NCBI GenBank assembly: GCA_025355745.1
Contig: JANXZA010000177.1
Span: forward strand, 1 to 64,000
Reading direction: 5' to 3'
Source: Rhizobacter sp.
GTDB taxonomy: Bacteria; Pseudomonadota; Gammaproteobacteria; Burkholderiales; Burkholderiaceae_C
Length of the DNA: 64,000 nt
The position numbers were made by a program, and so were the translations under genes. The notes under the pieces were generated by a model, which ran no database searches, was not told where the DNA came from, and saw only the letters and a list, made by a program, of their open reading frames with translations. Numbering within the stretch: position 1 is the first letter of the stretch; every line of letters starts with the position of its first letter. Shown here one piece after another: positions 17,982 through 29,152 of the stretch.

Positions 17982-19328
17982 TCAGAAGTCGCGCCAGCTG
18001 CCGCTCACGCGCACGAAGCTGCCGCTGTTGCCTTTCAGCAGCGCCAGCATCGGTGCATCTCGGAACAGCTCGGGCGCACCATCGCCCCGGTAGTCGCCTT
18101 CGCTGATGGCCGCGCCGCGCAGGGCGGCGCCCAAGCCGGCCGTGCGGTCCCAGCGCAGGGTGCGGCTGTAGATCAGGCCGTGCAGCAGCACCGCGCCATC
18201 GAGCCTTAGCGCACCGTTGACGACGATCAGGACCGGGTGCTGCGCCGAGCCGAGCGTCAGCGGGCCCGCCAGGTCCAAGTCGCCGTCGACCCAGGCCATG
18301 GCGTTGTCGCCCGAAGCCTCGACGGCTGCGACCAGCGCCGCGCTGCAGCCGGCGCCGCAGTCGAGCCGCACGACGCTCGGCTGCTGCTTCCAGCCGGCCT
18401 TGTCGAGGCCGAAGAACGAGGCGAAGAACTGGTCCGGGGTGAGGCTCGCCAGCGCGCTGTCCTGGCCGGCCAGCACCCCCACGAGCGCGCCGGCCGCAGC
18501 GCCTGCCTGCCAGCTACCGGCGGCCGTGCCAAGGCGCGCCTGACCAGCCGCGATGCTGCCGCCGGCGTGGATCGCGATGGCAGACTCCGGGTCCGGGTTG
18601 TGCGCGCCCAGCGCCGCCGTGTCGGCATCGAAGCCACCGCGCAGCGTGATCGCGGCCACCGGCGGCGTGCGCAGCCCGCCGATCAGGGCCAGGTCGACCT
18701 GGACCCGCGCCGTGGCGTCGGTGCTGGTGCTGGCACCCGGCACGCAGGCCCCGGCCAGCCGCGTGCAGCCGGTCGCGATGACGCGCACGATGCCGGGCTT
18801 TGCGCCGGCCGCGAACTGCAGGCTGAAGGCCGGCGCGGGGCTGTTGCCGGCCGGTGCGGCCAACACCGGCGCGCCGTCGGCCGGGCAACTGCAGGCCCAG
18901 CCGCTGTCGGTGCGCACGCAGCTCGGCTGCAAGGCGGTCAGCGTGCCGGCGTTGCTCCAGGTGACCGGGGTGAAGGCCGAGGTAGCCCGGCCGTAGCTCA
19001 GGTAGCGGGCGCGGAACGTGGTGGCGGCAGGGGCGGCTGCGGGGTTGGCGACAGGCCGGCAATCGGCGCCGAGCCGGGCGCTGTGGTTGAGCTGCGCCTG
19101 CGCCCATTCGAGCCCGGCCTCGGCGGCCTCGAAGGCTTGCGTCGAGCGGTACTGGTTGGCCGAGCTGCGCTGCTCGAAGACCAGATTGCGGTTCACGAAC
19201 ACAGCCACCAGCACCATCGCGAAGAACAGCAGCATCGTGACGACAAGGGCGGCGGCGCCGCGCTGGCGGCGCGGCATGCCGGGCGTGCCGGACATGCAAA
19301 AAGTGGGTGGGCGGGAGCCAGCCATCAC
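17982..19328 (-). CDS. PilX-like type IV pilus assembly protein
   Basis: QRGAAALVVTMLLFFAMVLVAVFVNRNLVFEQRSSANQYRSTQAFEAAEAGLEWA. Confidence 0.75.
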   Translation of the reverse strand: MMAGSRPPTFCMSGTPGMPRRQRGAAALVVTMLLFFAMVLVAVFVNRNLVFEQRSSANQYRSTQAFEAAEAGLEWAQAQLNHSARLGADCRPVANPAAAPAATTFRARYLSYGRATSAFTPVTWSNAGTLTALQPSCVRTDSGWACSCPADGAPVLAAPAGNSPAPAFSLQFAAGAKPGIVRVIATGCTRLAGACVPGASTSTDATARVQVDLALIGGLRTPPVAAITLRGGFDADTAALGAHNPDPESAIAIHAGGSIAAGQARLGTAAGSWQAGAAAGALVGVLAGQDSALASLTPDQFFASFFGLDKAGWKQQPSVVRLDCGAGCSAALVAAVEASGDNAMAWVDGDLDLAGPLTLGSAQHPVLIVVNGALRLDGAVLLHGLIYSRTLRWDRTAGLGAALRGAAISEGDYRGDGAPELFRDAPMLALLKGNSGSFVRVSGSWRDF

Positions 19329-19329
19329 A

Positions 19330-20073
19330 TCAGCCCGGGCAGGCGCCGCTGACGGCGTCGTTGCGCAGTCGCACGTTGCTGTGCAGGCTGCGCGTGACGC
19401 TCGCGTCAGTGGAGGAGCGGCCTGTCACCACCACCGCCAGGCTGCGCACCTGTTGGCGCGGCGGGCAGGTCAGGCTGCCGGCCGGACAGGGCTGGGTGCA
19501 GTAGCCGTGCAGGTCGATCTGCTGCACCGCCGGGGTGACGCTGAACTCGGTGATGTCGAGCGTGCCGGCGTCGGTCAGCGCCTGCCAGTTGCCGGCGCCG
19601 AGCAGCATCTCGATGACGCGGTTGCGGAGCCGAAAACCGAACTGCTCGTTGCTGTCGACGAGGTTGTTTTCGACCGCGTCACGCGAGTAGCGAAAGCTCA
19701 CGGCGTCCGACGCCGCTGCGCTCGGGGCGAGCGCGACGTAGGGGTTGGTGACGACGCCAGGTGCGGCGGCGGTCCAGACGCCATCGGTGGCAGCACCCCA
19801 GTAGCCGGCGCGGCGCAGGTCGCGCGAGATCACGTCGGTGGCGGTGCGCAGGTCTTGCATCAAGCGCGCCTCGAGCAGCAGGTTGCGGTTTTCGCGCAGG
19901 TTGCCGGCGAGCAAGGTCGCACCGGTGGCGGCGATGAACAGCGCGATCGCCACGCCGACCAGCAGCTCGACCAGCGACAGCCCGCGCTGGGCGGGCTGGA
20001 CGGGCTGGACGGGCCGGCGCCGAGTCGCAGTGCGGCAATCGGTGCGGCACTTGTTGCGGTTCACGGCGCGCAT
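19330..20073 (-). CDS. pilW: PilW-like minor pilin
   Basis: QRGLSLVELLVGVAIALFIAATGATLLAGNLRENRNLLLEARLMQDLRTATDVISRDLRRAGYWG. Confidence 0.82.
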   Translation of the reverse strand: MRAVNRNKCRTDCRTATRRRPVQPVQPAQRGLSLVELLVGVAIALFIAATGATLLAGNLRENRNLLLEARLMQDLRTATDVISRDLRRAGYWGAATDGVWTAAAPGVVTNPYVALAPSAAASDAVSFRYSRDAVENNLVDSNEQFGFRLRNRVIEMLLGAGNWQALTDAGTLDITEFSVTPAVQQIDLHGYCTQPCPAGSLTCPPRQQVRSLAVVVTGRSSTDASVTRSLHSNVRLRNDAVSGACPG

Positions 20074-20682
20074 CACAGGTTCCAGCACTTGGCGTTCAGG
20101 TCGGCCGGGTTCGCGACGCGGGCGTCCGGCCCGGAGGCATAAGCCAGGTTCGCACCGCTCACGCGCACCGCCATGTTGCGGCAGCCGGCATCGCGGGCCT
20201 GGGTGCCGCTGGCGGTGGCCAGCACGTCGTAGCCATCCTCGTCGGCCGAGACCAGTTGCAGCTGGTAGTGGCCGGCTGCCGACCGCGCCGGCGTGCCGAT
20301 GTCGGCCAGGCTGCCGTAGCGCGCGCCGTTGCTGCGCCAGCGTTCCTGGGCTGCCTGCACCTGCATCATCGAGACCAGCACATCGGCGCGGCGCACACGC
20401 TGCAACTGTCCTTCGAAACTCGGCAACGCGATGCTGGTCAGCACGCCGGTCATCGCCACCACAGCGAGCATTTCGATCAGCGTGAAGCCGCCACATGCAC
20501 GGCGACGGCGCGCCTGAGTGGGTGCGTCGTTGGCCGCAGTGGCGAGGGCTGGGCGTGAGCTGCATGACGCCGGAATTATCGACGCGACGGGTGCGCTTCG
20601 GGCGTCGCCGAGTGCAGCGGCCTGCCGCACGTCGGAGCGGATCTGCCGCTGGTCTTGCGCGAGAAGAGAGGTGGTTTGCATG
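20073..20682 (-). CDS. type IV pilin (PilE-like) with unusually long predicted leader
   Basis: CGGFTLIEMLAVVAMTGVLTSIALPSFEGQLQRVRRADV; start uncertain. Confidence 0.7.
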
Positions 20683-20719
20683 GTGATTCTCCGAGGCGAA
20701 TTGTTTGGGGTCGGCGGCT

Positions 20720-21304
20720 TCAGCAGGCGCGGTAGCCGGGCATCGCGGCTTGCGGCGAACAGGAGCGAACCCGCCCCATGATGTTGACGACGTGGTGCAC
20801 TGCGCGGCTGTGGGCGCCAAGCACGCGCAGGGTGCCGGTCGGCGTGCTCGTGCCGTGCAGCGGGTCGAACAGCACCGAGCCGACGTTGGCTTGCAGGCGC
20901 ACGCCGCCGGCGTCGGGCAGCACGATGGTGCGAACTTCCTGCGCGCCGCCAATGCACTGTGCCGGCCCGGTCGGCTGGCAGCTGCACAGGGCCGCAGCAC
21001 CGGAGTGGATCACGTAGCACGAACCGTCGGGCATGGCGTGCAGGCTCAGGCGCAGCGGCTGGTTGCGGGCCACTGCCTCGGTGCGCACGAACTGGATGTC
21101 GGTGGCCAGCGCGGTGGCGGCGCGGTCGAGCCGGCGCGAGTCGAGCAGGTTGCGCAGGCTCGGGGCGGCGGTCGAGGCCAGCACCGCCGTGATCGCGATC
21201 ACGACGCAGGCTTCGACCAGCGTCACGCCATGCTGGCCATGCTGGCCGTGTTGGCCAAATTGCCGGCCGGGGCTGCGGCTGGCCTGAAGGGTGTCGGGGG
21301 TCAT
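20720..21304 (-). CDS. GspH/FimT family pseudopilin
   Basis: HGVTLVEACVVIAITAVLASTAAPSLRNLLDSRRL...; GspH-like domain. Confidence 0.78.
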   Translation of the reverse strand: MTPDTLQASRSPGRQFGQHGQHGQHGVTLVEACVVIAITAVLASTAAPSLRNLLDSRRLDRAATALATDIQFVRTEAVARNQPLRLSLHAMPDGSCYVIHSGAAALCSCQPTGPAQCIGGAQEVRTIVLPDAGGVRLQANVGSVLFDPLHGTSTPTGTLRVLGAHSRAVHHVVNIMGRVRSCSPQAAMPGYRAC

Positions 21305-21445
21305 CTGTGCTCCGGGGGGTGAACCGATGCACAGACTGTAGAAAATCAGGCCGCGCCGCGCGACCCCTTGAGGTGGGAACGCACGGCCCCTCCCGTGGGT
21401 TCCCCCGCGCCTCCCCCCGTTCGGGTGGCGGGCTCGCCCGCCGCC

Positions 21446-21889
21446 TCAGATGTCGCGGATCAACTGCCGGAACTCGTCCACATCCTCGAAGCTGCGGTAC
21501 ACCGAGGCGAAGCGCACATAGGCGACCTTGTCGATGCGCTTGAGTTCGCGCATCACCAGTTCGCCGAGCTTGGTTGAAGGCACTTCGCGGGCGCCGCTGT
21601 TGAGCAGCTTGTCCTGCATGCGCTCCATCGCGGCGTCGATCTGTTCGACGCTGACCGGGCGCTTGCGCAGAGCCAGCGTCATCGAGGCGCGAATCTTCGA
21701 GGCGTCGAACTCGGCGCGCGTGCCGTCGCGCTTCACCACCGCCGGCAGGGCGATCTCGGCCCGTTCGTAGGTCGTGAAGCGCTTGTCGCAGCTGTGGCAG
21801 CGCCGACGCCGGCGCAGCACGTCGCCTTCATCCGAGTCGCGCGTCTCGACGACCTGGGTTTCTTCGTGGGAGCAGAAGGGGCAGCGCAT
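21446..21889 (-). CDS. nrdR: transcriptional repressor NrdR
   Basis: [42 protein letters not shown]. Confidence 0.96.
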   Translation of the reverse strand: MRCPFCSHEETQVVETRDSDEGDVLRRRRRCHSCDKRFTTYERAEIALPAVVKRDGTRAEFDASKIRASMTLALRKRPVSVEQIDAAMERMQDKLLNSGAREVPSTKLGELVMRELKRIDKVAYVRFASVYRSFEDVDEFRQLIRDI

Positions 21890-21903
21890 GAGGCTCAGTC
21901 GAA

Positions 21904-21955
21904 TTCATTCACCGCAGAGGAACTCCGCCAACACCGTCACTCTGCGGTGAAGAAT
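21904..21955. repeat. short hairpin with the same CACCGCAGAG seed as the palindrome families
   Basis: ATTCACCGCAGAG...CTCTGCGGTGAAGAATT between nrdR and glyA. Confidence 0.6.
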
Positions 21956-21968
21956 TGCTTTGGACAGC

Positions 21969-23219
21969 TCAGCGGTAGACCGGGAACTCGGCCGTCAGCG
22001 CGGCGACCTTGGCCTTCACTGCCGCCGTGGTCGCCGCGTCGTTCGGCTGGTCGAGCACGTCGGCGATCAGGTGCGCGGTCTGGCGTGCCTGCGCTTCGCG
22101 GAAGCCGCGCGTCGTCATCGCTGGCGTGCCCAGGCGAATGCCGCTGGTGACCATCGGCTTTTGCGGGTCGTTCGGAATGCCGTTCTTGTTGCACGTCATG
22201 TGGGCCGCACCGAGCAGGTTCTCGGCTTCCTTGCCGGTCAGGTTCTTCGGCCGCAGATCGACCAGCATCACATGCGATTCGGTGCGCCCGCTGACGATGC
22301 GCAGGCCGCGTTCGATCAAGGTCTCGGCCAGCACGACGGCGTTCTTCGCGACCTGTTGCTGATAAACCTTGAACTCGGGTTGCAGCGCTTCCTTGAAGGC
22401 CACCGCCTTGGCCGCGATCACATGCATCAGCGGCCCGCCCTGGATGCCGGGGAAGATGGCGCTGTTGATCTTCTTCGCGATCGCCTCGTCGTTCATCAAC
22501 ACAATGCCACCGCGCGGGCCGCGCAGGCTCTTGTGGGTGGTGGAGGTGACCACATCGGCGTGCGGCAGCGGGTTCGGGTACTCGCCGGCGGCGATCAGGC
22601 CGGCGTAGTGCGCCATGTCGACCATGAAGTACGCGCCGATGTCTTTCGCCACCTTCGCGAAGCGTGCGAAGTCGATGCGCAGACTGTAGGCCGAGGCGCC
22701 GGCGATGACGAGCTTCGGCTTGTGCTCATGGGCCAGGCGCTCCATCGCGTCGTAGTCGATTTCTTCCTTCGCCGTTAGGCCGTAGCTGATGACCTTGAAC
22801 CACTTGCCGCTCATGTTCAACGGCATGCCGTGGGTCAGGTGGCCACCTTCGGCCAGACTCATGCCCATGATGGTGTCGCCGGGCTGCAGCAGGCCGAAGA
22901 ACACCGCCTGATTCGCCTGCGAACCCGAGTTGGCCTGCACATTCGCGTACTCGGAGCCGAACAGCTGTTTGACGCGATCAATGGCGAGTTGCTCGGCGAT
23001 GTCGACGAACTCGCAGCCACCGTAGTACCGCTTGCCGGGGTAGCCCTCAGCGTACTTGTTGGTGAGCTGCGTGCCTTGTGCCTGCATCACGGCCGGCGAG
23101 GCGTAATTCTCGGAGGCGATCAGCTCGATGTGGTCTTCCTGGCGCTGGTTCTCGCGCTGGATCACGGACCAGAGTTCGGGGTCGGTGAGGGCGATGGTTG
23201 ATCGGGCGCGGTCAAACAT
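21969..23219 (-). CDS. glyA: serine hydroxymethyltransferase
   Basis: [24 protein letters not shown]...; [19 protein letters not shown] site. Confidence 0.96.
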   Translation of the reverse strand: MFDRARSTIALTDPELWSVIQRENQRQEDHIELIASENYASPAVMQAQGTQLTNKYAEGYPGKRYYGGCEFVDIAEQLAIDRVKQLFGSEYANVQANSGSQANQAVFFGLLQPGDTIMGMSLAEGGHLTHGMPLNMSGKWFKVISYGLTAKEEIDYDAMERLAHEHKPKLVIAGASAYSLRIDFARFAKVAKDIGAYFMVDMAHYAGLIAAGEYPNPLPHADVVTSTTHKSLRGPRGGIVLMNDEAIAKKINSAIFPGIQGGPLMHVIAAKAVAFKEALQPEFKVYQQQVAKNAVVLAETLIERGLRIVSGRTESHVMLVDLRPKNLTGKEAENLLGAAHMTCNKNGIPNDPQKPMVTSGIRLGTPAMTTRGFREAQARQTAHLIADVLDQPNDAATTAAVKAKVAALTAEFPVYR

Positions 23220-23300
23220 GGTCGGCAGTCCTGTTGCAGCGAAGTCCCCGGGCTGGCTGATGTGCAACCGCATGCATGCGCGGATGGCACATGACCCCAA

Positions 23301-23428
23301 GGCTGCCCAGGCGAACGGCTGAACGGCGGCCTGCAAGACACAGGCGCCGACCGCGCTCCCCGGTGGTGACCCACCTCGGGCCCCGAGACCGGTGTTCGGT
23401 CGGGGCCGCATCGCCAGTCGCGCGGCCC
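23301..23428 (-). promoter_or_regulatory. ZTP (pfl motif) riboswitch upstream of glyA
   Basis: Minus strand contains GACTGGCG...GAGGTGGGTCACCACCGGGGAGCGCG...CCGTTCGCCTGGGCAGCC, matching conserved pfl/ZTP elements (GACUGGCG, CCACCGGGGAGCG, CGCCUGGGCA), in the glyA leader. Confidence 0.85.
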
Positions 23429-23487
23429 GTCGAGTGTAGCGGAGTGACTCTGGGACGGGCTGGAAGGTCGGCCGGTCAACAGGTCAG

Positions 23488-24438
23488 TCAGGGCAGCAGC
23501 AACGCGATCTTGTCGGGCTCAACGGCAGCGGGCTCGGCCGGCGCTGGCGTTGCGGGAATCGCATCGCGACGGGGCGCGTGCGGGGCCGTGGCGGCAACGG
23601 CCGGCCCGACCGCCGCGGCACGCATCGACACGCTCTTGCCACCGGCCACCAGGCGAAGTGAATTCTGCTCGCTCAAGACCTTGATTGCATAACCGCCGTC
23701 GTCCAACAGGTTGGCTGCGCCGACATAAAAGCGCAGTCCGGCTTCCAGGCTGCCAGCGCGCGCAATGCATTCCTTCAGCACCTGAACGCCGACACGCAGG
23801 TTTGTCACCGGGTCGAACGCGGCGTGGTTGCCGCCGAACGCCTCGTACTTGTCGTTGTGCATTTTGGTCATGACCTGCATCAGGCCCTGCGCACCGACCG
23901 AACTTTGCGCAAACGGGTTGAAGCTGGACTCGATCGCCATGATCGCCAGGATCAGTGTCGGGTCGAGCCCGGCCTTGGCGCCCACCTGCCAGGCTTCCTG
24001 AACCAGCCGGCTGACCGGCTCCGGAGCGACGCGGTAGCGCCCTGACAGCCATTGCGCAACGGCCGCCTGCTGGCGGTTGAGCGCCTTCGGGTCAGATGCA
24101 GTGGCGCGCGCGATCGCATCGGGTTCGCTGAGTTCGGTGGCCAGCGTGACCACCACAGGCTCTTCGCGCGCCTCTTGGCGTGCCTGGAGCCAGCCCAGGG
24201 CTCGCACCTCGGCTTCGTGACGAAGGTCGGAGTGGCCCACGGCGAAGAGCAGCACAGCAGCGATCACCAGGCCCAGCAAGGCCAGCGTGTTGTGGCTCAC
24301 TTCGAGCAGGCCGTGGCCAACGTCGCGCAGGAACACGGTGGCTGACCGGACGCCGGCAACGCGCACCGACTGCAAACTGGCGCCGCACCGCGCAATGGCT
24401 TGGCGCACGACGGTTGTGAATGGGTCGAACAGGTTCAT
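23488..24438 (-). CDS. lytic transglycosylase (SLT domain), membrane anchored
   Basis: [41 protein letters not shown]. Confidence 0.87.
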   Translation of the reverse strand: MNLFDPFTTVVRQAIARCGASLQSVRVAGVRSATVFLRDVGHGLLEVSHNTLALLGLVIAAVLLFAVGHSDLRHEAEVRALGWLQARQEAREEPVVVTLATELSEPDAIARATASDPKALNRQQAAVAQWLSGRYRVAPEPVSRLVQEAWQVGAKAGLDPTLILAIMAIESSFNPFAQSSVGAQGLMQVMTKMHNDKYEAFGGNHAAFDPVTNLRVGVQVLKECIARAGSLEAGLRFYVGAANLLDDGGYAIKVLSEQNSLRLVAGGKSVSMRAAAVGPAVAATAPHAPRRDAIPATPAPAEPAAVEPDKIALLLP

Positions 24439-24711
24439 GTCACTCCTCATCAGTCGCCGGCTTCTTCCGTCTGTGCCCAACCACCGGGGCAGGACGCGAA
24501 GGAAGCGACGGCGATAATTGTTGGCCGGTATCCGCAGGCCGCAGGAAGCGGCGACGCGGCTCGGCATGGCAATCGACAGGCTCCGCGCGTCGCTTCGTCA
24601 TCGAGGCGTGCATCACGGGTAATCCCTGCCGGATCACAAGAAAGCCGGAATTTATCAAGGCGCTTCATAACCAGTCAAGGTTATCAAAAGTCAATTCAAC
24701 TACATAAATGT

Positions 24712-26271
24712 ATGAAATACCGCGACTTGCGTGACTTTATCGCAGGGCTGGAGCGTGCCGGAGAACTCCGGCGCGTCGCAGAGCCAGTCTCCGTGCGGCT
24801 TGAAATGACAGCGGTCAGTGACGCCGTCTTGCGCGCCGGTGGCCCGGCGCTGTGGTTCGAGCGGCCGACGGGTTACAAAATTTCGGCCTTGACAAACCTG
24901 TTTGGCACGCCGAAGCGGGTGGCGCTGGGGATGGGCGCCAGCGAGCTGGGCGAGCTTCGCGATATCGGCCGCCTGCTTGCCAGCCTGAAGGAGCCGGAGC
25001 CGCCGAAGGGGCTGAAAGACGCCGGTAAGCTGCTGCAGATGGCCAAGGCGCTGTGGGACATGAAGCCCGCCAGCGTGCGCAACCCGGCCTGTCAGGAGGT
25101 GGTGCTGGCGGGGCCGGAGGTCGATCTCGGTCGGCTGCCGATTCAGACCTGCTGGCCCGAAGACGCCGGCCCGCTGATCACCTGGGGCCTGGTGATCACG
25201 CGCGGCCCGCAGGGCAGGGCGAATGCGCGCCAGCGGCAGAACCTGGGCATCTACCGCCAGCAGGTGATCGCGCGCAACCAGGTCATCATGCGCTGGCTGG
25301 CCCACCGCGGCGGGGCGCTCGACTTCCGCGATTTCGCGCTCGCCAAGCCGGGCCAGCCGTTTCCGATGGCGGTAGCGCTGGGCGCCGATCCGGCGACCAT
25401 CCTCGGCGCCGTCACGCCGGTGCCCGACAGCTTGTCGGAATACCAGTTCGCCGGACTGCTGCGTGGCAGCCGCACCGAGGTCGCCGACTCCGGTGTCGGC
25501 GATTCCGGCCTGATGCTGCAGGTGCCGGCCCGCGCCGAGATCGTGCTTGAAGGCCACATCCCGGTGGCCGCCGCCGGCTTCGTCGGCGTGAGCGAGCACG
25601 GCGTGAAGCTGAAGGAGGTCGGCGGCTATCTGCATGCGCTGGAAGGCCCGTTCGGCGACCACACCGGGTACTACAACGAGCAGGACTGGTTCCCGGTGTT
25701 TCACATCGAACGCATGACGCACCGCCGCGAGCCCATCTACCACTCCACCTACACCGGCAAGCCGCCCGACGAGCCGGCCATCCTCGGCGTGGCGCTGAAC
25801 GAGGTGTTCGTGCCGATCCTGCAAAAGCAGTTTCCGGAAATCGTCGATTTCTACCTGCCGCCCGAAGGCTGCAGCTACCGGATGGCAATCGTCAGCATTC
25901 GCAAGAGCTACCCCGGCCACGCGAAGCGGCTGATGTTCGGCATCTGGAGCTTCTTGCGCCAGTTTATGTACACCAAGTTCATCGTCGTCACCGACGACGA
26001 CGTGAACATCCGCGACTGGAAGGAAGTGGTCTGGGCCATCACGACCCGCATGGACCCGGTGCGCGATACCTTGCTGGCCGAGAACACTCCCATCGACTAC
26101 CTCGACTTCGCGTCGCCCGTCAGCGGGCTGGGCGGCAAGATGGGGCTAGACGCCACCAACAAGTGGCCCGGAGAGACCGCGCGCGAATGGGGCCGGCCGA
26201 TCCGCATGGACGCCGCAGTGGAGCTTCGCGTGCAAGGCGTGCTGGACGCCTTCATGAAACCAGCGGCATGA
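24712..26271 (+). CDS. ubiD: UbiD family decarboxylase
   Basis: [26 protein letters not shown]...; [44 protein letters not shown]. Confidence 0.95.
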   Translation: MKYRDLRDFIAGLERAGELRRVAEPVSVRLEMTAVSDAVLRAGGPALWFERPTGYKISALTNLFGTPKRVALGMGASELGELRDIGRLLASLKEPEPPKGLKDAGKLLQMAKALWDMKPASVRNPACQEVVLAGPEVDLGRLPIQTCWPEDAGPLITWGLVITRGPQGRANARQRQNLGIYRQQVIARNQVIMRWLAHRGGALDFRDFALAKPGQPFPMAVALGADPATILGAVTPVPDSLSEYQFAGLLRGSRTEVADSGVGDSGLMLQVPARAEIVLEGHIPVAAAGFVGVSEHGVKLKEVGGYLHALEGPFGDHTGYYNEQDWFPVFHIERMTHRREPIYHSTYTGKPPDEPAILGVALNEVFVPILQKQFPEIVDFYLPPEGCSYRMAIVSIRKSYPGHAKRLMFGIWSFLRQFMYTKFIVVTDDDVNIRDWKEVVWAITTRMDPVRDTLLAENTPIDYLDFASPVSGLGGKMGLDATNKWPGETAREWGRPIRMDAAVELRVQGVLDAFMKPAA

Positions 26272-26604
26272 CAAGAGAGGGCTCCAAGGACGCCGCCTTG
26301 CGGCGCCCGTCCCCTGCGGGGATTTGAGTCAAGTGGCAAAACCACATTGACTCAAGAGTGCACACGATGCGTCGATCCGGCTTGAAGTTGCCGGTGCCAT
26401 GACCTAAGTTCTAGAGGCCTGCATGCAGGCACTCCAACCGGCGCAGTCCCTGCGCCGAAGGAGCCCCGGACCTTATTCCTCCGGAGCCCCGAATGGTGGT
26501 GCAAGCCACCCGCCCCTCTGCCCGAAAGGCCAGAGGGGTTTGTCCGCCTGAAGCTGGACATTGAACATTGGCCATCGAGCCGCTGGCCCGATGGGCAGTC
26601 GGCA

Positions 26605-27528
26605 TCACGCCACGCAGGCGCGGCGCATCAAGGCCAGATAGCCGCGCTCGGTCTCCATGCGCGGCGTCACGTGCCTGCGCGCCAGCAGCCGATGCGCTTG
26701 CGCGAGGTTCCAGCACGGTACGCTCGTGAACATGTGATGTTCGCAGTGGTAGTTGACCCAGTACGGCGCGACCAGCATCCGCTCGATCCAGTGGGCGTGT
26801 GTGGTGCGCGCCTGGCGCAGCGGGTCGACCTCGTTCTGGCGCACCAGCGCGTGCTCGGCGATGTTGCGCACCCTGCTGATCAGCGGCAGCCAGGTCATCA
26901 TCGGCAGCAGCCACAACAGTGCCCAGAGCCAGCCCAAGCCGAACGCCAGGAACAGCGCGAATCCGAGCGCATTGCCGATCAGGAAGCGGCGATCCTTGGC
27001 AACTTCTTCGACGAACAGCGCGAGCACCGAGTCACCCGGTTGACGGCCCTTGATCCGCTGCGCGATGCGGCCGAAGCGTTGCTTGACGAAGGTCTGCCCC
27101 GTCAAATCGCGCACCACCTTGCGGGCCAGCGACGCGCGGCTGATCGGGAACGGCGCCGACAGCACCAGGTCCGGGTCTTCGGTCTGCTGCACGAAGCGGT
27201 GGTGCTGCAGGTGATACGGCCGGTAGTCGCGCAGGCTGGCCGAACACAGGTTCATTCCGACCCAGTCGTTGACCTTGCGGCTGGCGTGCAGGCCGGCATG
27301 CGCGGCGTCGTGCATCAGCACGAACAGGCCGAGCTGGCGCGTGCCGACGATCAGCACGCCGAGCGGAATCGTCACCGGCCAGAGCGCGCCCGCGAGCATC
27401 GCCAGGCCGATCACGCCCCAGCAGTGCGCTACGCACCACATGCCCTTCCACGCCGAGCGCTCGCTCAAGGCGGCCCACTCAACCGGGCTGAAAAAGTCTT
27501 CGGGTCGGGCACGAGGGGCGACGGCCAT
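26605..27528 (-). CDS. fatty acid desaturase family protein
   Basis: Histidine boxes HDAAHAGLH, HLQHHRF, YHCEHHMF. Confidence 0.9.
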   Translation of the reverse strand: MAVAPRARPEDFFSPVEWAALSERSAWKGMWCVAHCWGVIGLAMLAGALWPVTIPLGVLIVGTRQLGLFVLMHDAAHAGLHASRKVNDWVGMNLCSASLRDYRPYHLQHHRFVQQTEDPDLVLSAPFPISRASLARKVVRDLTGQTFVKQRFGRIAQRIKGRQPGDSVLALFVEEVAKDRRFLIGNALGFALFLAFGLGWLWALLWLLPMMTWLPLISRVRNIAEHALVRQNEVDPLRQARTTHAHWIERMLVAPYWVNYHCEHHMFTSVPCWNLAQAHRLLARRHVTPRMETERGYLALMRRACVA

Positions 27529-27684
27529 GGTGATCGTCCAGGGTGAGTTGTCGAAGGTCGGCTGGATCGAGCGCAGGCCGGGGGCGGACTTGTGTTGACA
27601 ATGCCCGAGTCCATTCGTGATGTTAAGCCGTACCAACAACGCTGGCGCGCTGCATCGTCGCGCGCCGCATCGTCCAGAGTCGAG

Positions 27685-29115
27685 ATGAATCGGACAGCAT
27701 GGATCGTGGCCCCGACCGCAACGCTTGCAATTGGTCTTGTGCTGACACTCCTGCCGATGCTGGCCGGGCCGGCCCGGGCCGCCGAGCCGGCGTCGCCACC
27801 GAGCGAACTGCGGGTGGCCACCGAGGCCGGCGCGGTGCAGGGCCAGCGCGAGGCCGGCGTGACATCGTTCAAGGGCCTGCCATATGCCACGCCGCCGATC
27901 GGTGAGCTGCGTTGGCGCGCCCCGCAGCCGGCCGCGTCGTGGCAAGACACCCGGTCGGCTCAAGTGCGCGGCAATTCCTGCATCCAGAAACCTGCACTGT
28001 CGATCGACAGTGACGGCGGCGACCCACGCCCGATGAGCGAAGACTGCCTGTACCTCAAAGTCTGGACACCGCGCCCGGCAGCGGCTTCGAAGCTGCCGGT
28101 GATGGTGTGGATTCACGCCGGGGCGTTGCTGTTCGGCGCCGGCGGGCTGCCGGTCTACGAGGGCGCGGCGCTGGCGCAGCGCGGTGCGGTGGTCGTCACC
28201 GTCAACTACCGGCTCGGCGCTTTCGGTTTCTTCGCGCACCCGGCCATCGTGCCGCCGGGCTCGGCCGACCCGATGAACTTCGGGCTGCTCGACCAGATTG
28301 CCGCGCTGCAATGGGTGCAACGCAACATTGCGGCCTTCGGCGGCGACCCCGGCAACGTGACGATCTTCGGGCAATCGGCAGGCGCCGAAAGCGTGCTGGC
28401 ACTGCTCCCATCGCCGCTCGCGACGGGCCTGTTTCACAAGGCGATTGCGCAAAGCCCATACGGCATCCCGAGCCACACGGTAACCAACGCGCGCGAAACG
28501 GGCAGCAAGGTCGCCACCGCGTTGAAGCTCAATGTCGCAGCCGCCACCGCCGCCGGGTTGCGAAGCGTGCCCGTCGAGGCCTTCGAGGCGCTCTCGGGCA
28601 ACGATCTCTCGCTGACCCCCGTGTTCATCGTCGGCGACGCCGCATTGCCCCGGCCGATCCTGAGCGTGTTCCAGCAAGGCCGTGAAGCCAACGTGCCGCT
28701 GATCATCCGCAACACCAGCGACAACGGCAGCATCGCGGTCGCGATGGGCATGGACCCGGCGGCCATCGTCAAGCGCCTCGGCGCGGCGCGCGTTGCCGTC
28801 AATTCGCTGTACCCAAAGGTCGGCAGCGACGAGCAACTCGGCCGCGAGACCGTGCGCGATCTGGCATTCGCGGCATTCGCGCGCCGCCTCGCCTACCTGC
28901 ACTCGGCCCGCGTGAGCCAGCACTGGTTCGACTTTGCGCGCAGCGGCACACCGGTGCCGCAAGACGCCGATGCCTGGCAGCGCGACGGCCAGCGCAGCGC
29001 GAAGCTGCTCGAGTTCGGCGACACCGACGCCGTGCGAACCGACTTCATGAAGCCGCGGCTGAACGCCTTCATCGGCGCCTTGAACGTCCTCGGCATGTTC
29101 TCGGGGACGCGCTGA
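27685..29115 (+). CDS. carboxylesterase/lipase family protein (type-B), secreted
   Basis: Signal peptide; VTIFGQSAGAESVLALL nucleophile elbow. Confidence 0.88.
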   Translation: MNRTAWIVAPTATLAIGLVLTLLPMLAGPARAAEPASPPSELRVATEAGAVQGQREAGVTSFKGLPYATPPIGELRWRAPQPAASWQDTRSAQVRGNSCIQKPALSIDSDGGDPRPMSEDCLYLKVWTPRPAAASKLPVMVWIHAGALLFGAGGLPVYEGAALAQRGAVVVTVNYRLGAFGFFAHPAIVPPGSADPMNFGLLDQIAALQWVQRNIAAFGGDPGNVTIFGQSAGAESVLALLPSPLATGLFHKAIAQSPYGIPSHTVTNARETGSKVATALKLNVAAATAAGLRSVPVEAFEALSGNDLSLTPVFIVGDAALPRPILSVFQQGREANVPLIIRNTSDNGSIAVAMGMDPAAIVKRLGAARVAVNSLYPKVGSDEQLGRETVRDLAFAAFARRLAYLHSARVSQHWFDFARSGTPVPQDADAWQRDGQRSAKLLEFGDTDAVRTDFMKPRLNAFIGALNVLGMFSGTR

Positions 29116-29152
29116 CTGCCTCGGCCTGCCCTGAACCCGCTGCCGCAGGCCC

